Assembly (NCBI GenBank): GCA_021792135.1
Contig: JAJYVF010000022.1
Span: forward strand, 31,214-95,213
DNA: 64,000 nt
Direction of reading: 5' to 3'
Origin: Acidobacteriota bacterium
GTDB taxonomy: Bacteria; Acidobacteriota; Terriglobia; Terriglobales; Acidobacteriaceae
Part shown: piece after piece, positions 57,999 through 64,000 of the stretch
How the letters are laid out: each line of letters starts with the position of its first letter
How positions within the stretch are numbered: the stretch's first letter is position 1
The notes under the pieces: generated by a model
What the model was told of the DNA's origin: nothing
Database searches by the model: none
Seen by the model: the letters and a program-made list of their open reading frames with translations, nothing else
Translations under genes and position numbers: made by a program

Positions 57999-59429
57999 AT
58001 GCAGCCTCACCCACAGACCACAGAACGGGAATCCATCGCGCAGGAAACGATCGTTGCGATCTCCACGCCACCCGGACGGGGCGGGATCGGCATCGTGCGC
58101 CTCTCCGGTCCGCACGCGGTGGAGATGGCGAACGGCCTCATTCGGACACGGGGTCCGCTGGAACATGCGCGCGCGCGCTTCGCCGAGGTGCCCGATCCGG
58201 AAAGCGGAGCCAGGCTGGATGAGGCGATCGTGACCTGTTTCCTGTGCCCCCACACGTATACGGGAGAGGACCTGGTCGAGATTGCCGCGCACGGCTCGCC
58301 GGTGATCCTGGAACTGCTGGTGCGGCAGGCGCTGCGCGCCGGCGCGCGCCTGGCCCGCCCCGGGGAGTTCACCGAGCGGGCTTTCCTGGCCGGACGACTC
58401 GACCTCACCCAGGCCGAGGCGGTTCGCGACCTGATCGAGGCTCAGACTCTCTATCAGGCGCGCGTGGCCTCGGAGCAGATGGGCGGCGCCCTTTCCAGGC
58501 GCGTTCAGCCGCAGAAAGAAAAGCTCGTCGAGCTGATCGCTCTGCTGGAAGCGGGCATCGACTTTGCCGAGGACGATGTGGAGATCACGCCCGACCGCGA
58601 AATCGTAACGCGTATGGATACGATTTCTGACGGGCTCGGCATCCTCGCCCGCTCCTTCGAGCACGGCCGGATGGTGCATGAGGGTCTGCGGCTGGCGATT
58701 GTCGGACGCCCCAACGTGGGCAAGTCATCCCTCTTCAACCGCCTTCTCGAGCGGGAGCGGGCCATCGTCACCGCTCATCCCGGAACCACCCGCGATCTGG
58801 TGACCGAGCGTCTCTCCCTCGGAGGCATTCCCGTGGAGCTGGTGGATACGGCGGGATTGCGCGAAGCGAGCGACGAAGCCGAAGCCATGGGCATCCGCAA
58901 ATCGCGGGAAGCCCTGGCGGATGCCGACCTTGTGATGGTCGTCGTCGACGCGTCAGATCCGCTTCGCAGGGAAGAAGCCGCGCTCATCGCATCGCTCCAT
59001 GCACGGCGAGTGGTCGTGGTGAGGAACAAGTGCGATCTTGTGTCGGGCAGCGAAGAAGCGGAAGAGGGCGTCGTCCCGGACCAGGAGCCCTCCGGAATTC
59101 CCCCCGAAGCGGGACGAATCTGGCTCCGGACCTCCGTCGTAACCGGTGAAGGAGTCGCTGCGCTGCGCGAGGCGCTGGCGGCGATGGTTCGCAATCCGCC
59201 GGGAGAAAGCGAATCAGGAATTCTGACCAGCCTCCGGCACTTTGAGGCCGTGCAGGGCGCCGTGGAATCCCTGAACGCGGCCAGGACAGCCGTCGAGCGA
59301 AAAGTTCCGCACGAGATGTTGCTGCTGGACCTCTACGGCGCCCTGCGCCAGCTCGACGCCCTCACCGGAGAGACCACGTCGGAGGACATCCTGACCCGAA
59401 TCTTCTCCACCTTCTGCATCGGAAAATAA
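57999..59429 (+). CDS. mnmE: tRNA modification GTPase MnmE
   Basis: With MnmG it makes the 5-carboxymethylaminomethyl group on wobble uridine. The 476-aa protein has the N-terminal folate-binding domain (TIVAISTPPGRGGIGIVRLSG in two parts), a helical domain, the inserted G domain (GRPNVGKSSLFNRLL, GTTRD, VDTAGLRE, RNKCDLV) and the C-terminal FCIGK motif with the essential Cys. MnmG, usually next, is not here: an integrase follows instead. The 3' end is a known integration hotspot. Confidence 0.96.
   Translation: MQPHPQTTERESIAQETIVAISTPPGRGGIGIVRLSGPHAVEMANGLIRTRGPLEHARARFAEVPDPESGARLDEAIVTCFLCPHTYTGEDLVEIAAHGSPVILELLVRQALRAGARLARPGEFTERAFLAGRLDLTQAEAVRDLIEAQTLYQARVASEQMGGALSRRVQPQKEKLVELIALLEAGIDFAEDDVEITPDREIVTRMDTISDGLGILARSFEHGRMVHEGLRLAIVGRPNVGKSSLFNRLLERERAIVTAHPGTTRDLVTERLSLGGIPVELVDTAGLREASDEAEAMGIRKSREALADADLVMVVVDASDPLRREEAALIASLHARRVVVVRNKCDLVSGSEEAEEGVVPDQEPSGIPPEAGRIWLRTSVVTGEGVAALREALAAMVRNPPGESESGILTSLRHFEAVQGAVESLNAARTAVERKVPHEMLLLDLYGALRQLDALTGETTSEDILTRIFSTFCIGK
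59412..59429 (+). other. Probable attachment site at the mnmE 3' end
   Basis: TTCTGCATCGGAAAATAA encodes FCIGK-stop. It corresponds codon by codon to the 18-bp mnmE (thdF/trmE) attB used by SGI1-type islands in enterobacteria. A tyrosine integrase gene starts 172 bp downstream. No second copy was found before the window ends, so the other junction would lie outside. Confidence 0.55.
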
Positions 59430-59542
59430 CGGCGGGTTCTGGGCGGTTCCGAGGAGTCTTCCAACTTTCAGTATGTTGCTGTAAGAAGTAGGCTTACTGT
59501 TCGAAGATGTCCGATAAGGTTCGATAAGGGCCGTACAATTAT

Positions 59543-59598
59543 GGGTCTCCACAGTGTCTCCAGAGGGGGGATATAATGAGTAGTGGAGCTGGAGACCC
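59543..59598 (+). promoter_or_regulatory. Integrase promoter with repeated GTCTCCA elements
   Basis: A -10 hexamer TATAAT (59572-59577) lies between GTCTCCA copies at 59545-59551 and 59556-59562 and an inverted TGGAGAC at 59590-59596; GGGTCTCC/GGAGACCC form an 8-bp dyad around the promoter. This looks like an operator set for control of integrase expression. No good -35 is visible, consistent with an activator or weak promoter. Confidence 0.45.
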
Positions 59599-59601
59599 CT
59601 A

Positions 59602-60816
59602 ATGAGATTAACTGCCGAAAAGATAATGACATACAGGCCCAAAGCCGCGCGATACGCAATCGCAGACGGCCGCGGCTTGTTCCTGGACGTGACTCCTGGA
59701 GGCTCATTTTCCTGGTTTTTTCGTTACAACCAGAACGGCAGGCGCGAGAAGCTCAACCTTGGACCGTATCCCGAGATCTCGCTTAAGCGCGCAAGGGAGA
59801 AGAGAGACGAGTATGCCGTGCAGGTGGCCGAGGGAAATTCGCCGGCCGAAGAAAAGCGAAAAGCGAAAAGGCCGGCGACGGTTGCTCCCACCTTAAGGGA
59901 ATTCGGCGATCGGTATTACCGCGAACAGGTGGAAAGGACCTGGAAAAATCCCACCAACGAGCGGCGCAACCTGGAAAAGTATCTCTATCCGATGCTCGGC
60001 GATCGGCAACTGAAAGAGATCACCGCGCTCGATATCCAGGCTGTGGTGTACCCGATCCGTGACGGCGGACATCCTGCGCAGGCGATGAAGGTACGCAACA
60101 CCGCGAAGAGAATGTATGACTATGCGATCGAACTGCATCTATCGCCGATCAATCCCGCCGCGATGGTCGCCACCCGTTACATCGGAAAGGCCGTCCGGCG
60201 CAGTCGGCATCTGAAGGCCGGCGAAATTCGCGAATTCCTGCACGTCGTCTACCAGAGCAACATTCGCCGGCAATTCAAGCTCGCTCTCCACCTTATTCTG
60301 CTGACGCTCATCCGAAAATCCATGCTGCTGCTAGCAACTTGGGATGAGATCGATTTCGAAAGTGGCGAGTGGACGATCCCCAAAGAGCACATGAAAGGTA
60401 AAAAAGGGGAGGAACACGAACACGTTGTCTACCTGTCGACCCAGGTTGCCGCGATGTTCCGCGAACTGAAAGCTCTGGCCGGCAATTCGCGGTTTGTGTT
60501 GCCGGGGCGCAGCAGCCCGAAAGAGCCGTTTGCGCAAAACGCGCTCAACAAAGCCCTCGAAGGACTCAGCTTCGAGATGGAGCCATTCACGATTCACGAC
60601 CTGCGCCGCACCGCCTCCACCGAACTGGCCAACAACGGATTCCGCGATGAGTGGATCGAAAAGGCCCTGAGCCATGAAAAGGAAGGGATCAAGGGCGTCT
60701 ACAACCGCGCCGAGTATGCAAAACAGCGCAAGCAAATGCTCCAGTGGTGGGCGGACCACGTGGACTCTATCGCCACCGAATCCAACGTGATCATCGGGAA
60801 TTTTGGCCGGAGCTGA
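59602..60816 (+). CDS. int: Tyrosine recombinase (island integrase)
   Basis: A 404-aa integrase of the P4-like/DUF4102 type. The N-terminal DUF4102 arm-binding domain (about 1-90) has DGRGLFLDVTPGGSFSWFFRY and LNLGPYPEISLKRARE; the core-binding domain follows (about 95-190). The catalytic residues are present: Arg in LTLIRKSMLLL, His/Arg in HDLRRTAS, His in LSHEKEG and Tyr in GVYNRAEY. Located just after mnmE and oriented the same way, as expected for an element inserted at that gene's 3' end. Appears intact. Confidence 0.93.
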   Translation: MRLTAEKIMTYRPKAARYAIADGRGLFLDVTPGGSFSWFFRYNQNGRREKLNLGPYPEISLKRAREKRDEYAVQVAEGNSPAEEKRKAKRPATVAPTLREFGDRYYREQVERTWKNPTNERRNLEKYLYPMLGDRQLKEITALDIQAVVYPIRDGGHPAQAMKVRNTAKRMYDYAIELHLSPINPAAMVATRYIGKAVRRSRHLKAGEIREFLHVVYQSNIRRQFKLALHLILLTLIRKSMLLLATWDEIDFESGEWTIPKEHMKGKKGEEHEHVVYLSTQVAAMFRELKALAGNSRFVLPGRSSPKEPFAQNALNKALEGLSFEMEPFTIHDLRRTASTELANNGFRDEWIEKALSHEKEGIKGVYNRAEYAKQRKQMLQWWADHVDSIATESNVIIGNFGRS

Positions 60817-60834
60817 TCGCGGTCGGCCTTGTGG

Positions 60835-61359
60835 TCATCGGGAGTTCCAGCCAGCAGGCATGTGCCCGATAACAACGAGCAGGCAACCGGTGGCTGGGTC
60901 CCGCAGCATCTCGCGCCCGTCGCTTGTCATTCCAACCCTTTCAAGGATGGTCGGTGGACCACCTCGCTTCGATATTCCTGGAGCTTTTTGACTTCCTTGC
61001 GAGGTCATCCCGACGCTGCGCCGCCGCGGCAATTGAGACCCTGATCCTGAAGATGGCTCCGAAGCGGTCGCGATGTATTCCGTTCGCCCGCGAGCGGGCT
61101 TGCTTTGGGGCCTATCGCTGTATTCGCCCGAATCTGACGCACCCTCGGATTTGCCCTGTCTCGTGATGATCCAATCCTGCACCTCGTCTTCATACCAGCC
61201 GACGGCCCTTGCCCCCAGTTGGACCTGATGCGGAAATTCGCCCGTTTCCATCCGGTCATAGAGCCCGGTCTTGCTCAGCCCGGTCCGGTCCAAAACCTCA
61301 TCGCGCCGAATAATCTTGCGCGGCGATGGGTCCGGCGACATGCTGCAGACGTCGAGCAT
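60835..61359 (-). CDS. AlpA-family regulator / excisionase-like protein with long tail
   Basis: A 174-aa protein. Residues about 14-65 (KIIRRDEVLDRTGLSKTGLYDRM, FPHQVQLGARAVGWYEDEVQDW) are a typical AlpA/MerR-like winged helix, a family of small phage and island regulators that control integrase or excision genes. AlpA proteins are usually about 70 aa; the remaining 100 residues are low-complexity with no recognisable domain and may be read-through into non-coding DNA. Convergent with the integrase gene. Part of the accessory region. Confidence 0.7.
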   Translation of the reverse strand: MLDVCSMSPDPSPRKIIRRDEVLDRTGLSKTGLYDRMETGEFPHQVQLGARAVGWYEDEVQDWIITRQGKSEGASDSGEYSDRPQSKPARGRTEYIATASEPSSGSGSQLPRRRSVGMTSQGSQKAPGISKRGGPPTILERVGMTSDGREMLRDPATGCLLVVIGHMPAGWNSR

Positions 61360-62098
61360 AGAGTCATGCTACGGATGACGTTCCGGAAATGTGAAGGTAC
61401 GATACGAACTTATTTTGTTGGAATGTAGAGGGGAGGGAGTAACGTTACCTTGCTACCGCAGGATGCAGAGCTTCTTCGGCCCGAGTTACCATCCCCGTCT
61501 GAGCGTTCCCTACTGTCCCCTCTGAAGCAGAAGGTAGAACTCTACAAACGTCCTGAAACGATGATCAACAGCGCGCACGCCTAGGTCCGAAGGAGACGGA
61601 TGGTAATCCAATCTGCGATCGTCTCCCTCTACAGATCACCCAACGCCGGAGCGGTTACGCACCGCGCTGTCTCACCAAAAAAAACCTGTATCGTATCTTG
61701 GCGATCCAATGAACCTACGTTATACGTAGAAAAATAGCACAAGCTGCGATAGCAGCTGAAGCTAGCCGACAACTCCCTCAGTGCCGGTACTCCGCGCGTG
61801 TCATGACGCGAATGCACTGAGGTGTCTTCATGCCCGGCTGCTGCCATTTCGGAACCGTCCCTTTCAGCCCCTCAATGGGGCGACGCATCCGCATCATTCA
61901 GCAAACCTGTGCAGCCCTTTCGCCGCAGCCGTCATTGCAGCGACCGTCAGTTGATTTGTTTGGGGGACGTTCGGTTTCGCTTGTTGCGCGCACCCTGGAA
62001 ATAAATCTCTGTGATGGGTTCACACTTCGCCTCGTCGATGGTCCCATTGATTCTTGGCCAGTCTCTTCTGTCTCTCTGACCGGGAAGGATTCAACGCG
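61360..62098. other. Gene-poor stretch within the accessory region
   Basis: About 740 bp, less GC-rich than the chromosomal part, with no open frame I can support on either strand. It would carry the promoters of the alpA-like gene (minus strand) and of the three-gene operon starting at 62099. No tRNA or clear repeat was recognised. Confidence 0.4.
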
Positions 62099-62482
62099 AT
62101 GAGCACCGGGCCCAGCCGTAATCGAAAGCCCCGATCGGAAGCAATTGGTAGCCTCTCGATTTCACTGCCGAAAGAGAGAACCTCGCCACCAGCCCCCGAG
62201 ACAGAAGCGGCTCGCCCAGAGCCAGCAGCACCCGCGGCCAGCTCCGTTGATTATCCGCGGCTGCGCACTCTTCTCCGTGACGCGGGAGTGGAATTCAAGC
62301 CGATCTTCAGCCAGCGTGACGTGGTCGAAATCATACCAAAGTCAGATAAGACCGTTCGCGCGTGGACCAAGATGGGCAAAATCCCTAGCTGTCATTGGCC
62401 GTCTGGCGATCCCTATTACACGCCCCAAAACCTAGAAGACTTCCTACTGCAATGCGAACGTGGAAGAAGGGAGGCCGACTGA
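62099..62482 (+). CDS. Putative HTH DNA-binding protein
   Basis: A 127-aa protein with a disordered Pro/Ala/Ser-rich N-terminal half and a C-terminal region (FSQRDVVEIIPKSDKTVRAW, GKIPSCHWPSGDPYYTPQNLEDFL) that resembles MerR/excisionase-type winged helices: a helix-turn-helix followed by a basic wing and a final helix. AAGGA precedes the ATG. The stop overlaps the next start by one base (TGATG), first gene of a coupled three-gene set. Confidence 0.55.
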   Translation: MSTGPSRNRKPRSEAIGSLSISLPKERTSPPAPETEAARPEPAAPAASSVDYPRLRTLLRDAGVEFKPIFSQRDVVEIIPKSDKTVRAWTKMGKIPSCHWPSGDPYYTPQNLEDFLLQCERGRREAD

Positions 62483-62856
62483 TGCTTATCCACTCTCGCC
62501 CCTCACATGCCTTCGAGGACGTCATGCACCGCCATCTTTGCGTCTCGACATCCGGGTACGTCCAGTCGACCAATCCGACTGGGAATGGCGTCACGCCTTC
62601 GGGATTGCTCATCAATGGGTTACATCGCCAACAGGACAATATTTCCGAAACCCACGGAGACGACCTGAAGACATTTGTCGGCAGCACTCTAGATGAAGTA
62701 CGTAACTTGATGGAAATTTCCGTGCGCTTCCGTATACTTCCCCGCTTTACCGGACTCGGTGTGCTTTCCCGTCCGGTTCCGTTCCGGGGCAAATATACCG
62801 CCAAGCGCCCATTGATCTTTATCAATAACTCCACCGAGAAATTGGGGGTCCTATGA
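62482..62856 (+). CDS. Unknown small protein of the accessory operon
   Basis: A 124-aa frame (MLIHSRPSHAFEDVMHRH...) with no recognised domain, signal peptide or membrane segment. Its reality rests on position: ATG overlaps the upstream stop by one base and its stop overlaps the next start by 4 bases (ATGA), the pattern of translationally coupled genes. The His-rich N-terminus and FRILPRFTGLGVLSRPVPFRG are the only notable features. Confidence 0.5.
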   Translation: MLIHSRPSHAFEDVMHRHLCVSTSGYVQSTNPTGNGVTPSGLLINGLHRQQDNISETHGDDLKTFVGSTLDEVRNLMEISVRFRILPRFTGLGVLSRPVPFRGKYTAKRPLIFINNSTEKLGVL

Positions 62857-63878
62857 TATCCACAGTTCCGTCTGGTTCTCCAATTGCCGATGAAACTCCG
62901 CAACTTGGCGTAGACATCAGCGAGGTTCCGCAGAGTTCCGCGGACTTCCGACCTGCGGGGCCCATCCCAGAAACGCTTGAAGACCTGATGGAGTTCGTCG
63001 ATGAAAAGGCGAGCAAACGTTGGCACAGATCCTTACAACTTATCGTGGAGTGGAAGGGGATCAAAGTCGCGCTCAGGGAACTATTTCTGCGCTCGACCAT
63101 GGACGGGTTTCGACCCTATCTGCGAACGTGCGGCGGAAAGCTCGGCTACCTGGAGAACACTATCGTTCACCACCGCAAGGGCCTTGGCTACCTGCGCAAC
63201 TTAGCTGCCTCACGTGGAGTGCAGGTCCAGCCCATCTACAAGGAGGCTTGGCAAACGGTCATGGCGCAAGCCGAAGCAAACTACTGCCTGGCGATGGCCG
63301 AGCCCCTGGAGGCGCGCTTCGCATCTCCTGATGATGTCTCGCTGGACGATGTGGACGACCTTGTCGACCAGATGGTCTGCACCCGCCAGAAGCGTCTGGC
63401 GGGTGCCAGAAAAGTGAAGTGCGTATTCCTCGCTGTCATGCGCGATTGCGGTTTCGACCTGCAACCGACCATTGCGGCTCGCCGCGAGGATTACATCACG
63501 TCGGTGCCTGATCTCCCGCAGCCGCTCCAATCGGAGGTTAAGAATCTCCGCGAATGGATGTTAAACGGGAGCAAATCCGACAAGCGCTGGTCGAACGGGT
63601 GGAGGAAGCAGGAATCCAAGATCCAGAAGAGAGTCCGTGCGCGCCGCGAAACAACGACGGACAAAACCATAGCAGACGTTTGCCGCATGTTTGGTTATCT
63701 GGAGAAGTTCGATCCGGACGGGGTGGAAGGGATCGACTCACTGGAGAGCTTGTTCCAGCTTGCGGTGTTGTGTTCCTACGCTGACTGGCTCGAAGACGTC
63801 CGCCACCTGAATCCAGGATCTATTCGCACGACGTTCGGGGGGATGATTGCCGCGCTGCGGTATTTCCGGCAGGCATGA
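62853..63878 (+). pseudogene. N-terminal part of a large tyrosine recombinase-like protein (probably truncated)
   Basis: 341 residues, mostly helical and basic, without a recognisable catalytic domain. The last segment, FQLAVLCSYADWLEDVRHLNPGSI to ALRYFRQA, resembles the SAM-like core-binding domain that precedes the catalytic domain of phage-type integrases. The frame then stops 17 bp before an IS-like repeat, where the catalytic domain should begin. I infer a truncated recombinase. The alternative is a complete protein of an unknown family. Last gene of the coupled set; ATG overlaps the preceding stop. Confidence 0.5.
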
Positions 63879-63893
63879 TTTTGTCTACTCCAT

Positions 63894-63924
63894 CTGGCCC
63901 CTTTTGATCATCTGAACTGGCCCC
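63894..63924. mobile_element. Possible end of an insertion sequence (IS21-like repeats)
   Basis: CTGGCCCC occurs at 63894-63901 and again at 63917-63924, a 23-bp period. Tandem short repeats of this kind with TGGCCCC cores are a feature I associate with the ends of IS21-family elements. The transposase would lie beyond the window, so this is tentative. Confidence 0.35.
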
Positions 63925-64000
63925 ACCCTTTCTATGGTTGTTGTCATTCCGTGCAGGCCGTAACGGAAGGAGCCCGCAGGGCGACTGGAGTTATGGCCTG

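Overview
The window is GC-rich, gene-dense chromosomal DNA, almost certainly from a free-living Gram-negative bacterium. KDO-8-phosphate synthase (lipopolysaccharide), c-type cytochromes, a class A-like penicillin-binding protein and many signal peptides support this. The gene content and style fit an acidobacterium of the Terriglobia (Acidobacteriaceae type): a NorZ-type quinol NO reductase with NnrS and RIC, an M13 peptidase, a short PheT, dispersed palindromic repeats, and dnaN far from dnaA. That placement is inferred from overall resemblance; no database was searched.

Layout. 1-7.3 kb (mostly minus strand): purF (cut by the window edge) and purL, a small methyltransferase, kdsA, a tetraheme cytochrome and pyrG. 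8-16.3 kb: dnaN, an MFS transporter, then a compact nitric-oxide module (ric, a CRP/FNR regulator, nnrS and a quinol NO reductase) sharing a dyad operator that also sits before the tetraheme cytochrome. 16.3-24.1 kb: an IlvD/Edd-type dehydratase, an unusual penicillin-binding protein, an EF-P-like protein, an adenosine-specific kinase, an isochorismatase-type hydrolase and an SMP-30 lactonase. 24.2-30.0 kb: glcD-glcE-glcF followed by malate synthase, a complete glycolate to glyoxylate to malate route. 30.1-35.7 kb (minus strand): parB, parA, rsmG, a C26 amidotransferase, an acyltransferase and folC, with two perfect parS sites. 35.9-48.7 kb: mfd, a HAD hydrolase, a secreted papain-like protein, an M13 peptidase, a GH13 enzyme, a PAS-GGDEF cyclase and three unknown membrane or secreted proteins. 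48.9-59.4 kb: pheT and pheS split by an S23-type four-helix-bundle gene, then dnaA diverging from rpmH-rnpA-yidD-yidC-khpB-mnmE.

The last 4.6 kb (59.4 kb to the end) is accessory DNA attached to the 3' end of mnmE: a complete tyrosine integrase, an AlpA-like regulator, then three translationally coupled genes whose last member looks like a large recombinase cut short beside an IS-like end. The site matches the known mnmE (thdF/trmE) integration hotspot, so the window probably ends inside a genomic island.

The most interesting observations are the self-contained NO regulon with an operator deducible from the sequence, the S23 gene flanked by exact 14-bp inverted repeats inside pheS-pheT, palindromic repeats translated in frame as part of the PurF propeptide, a hairpin that covers the ribosome binding site of the MFS transporter, and the mnmE-linked island.
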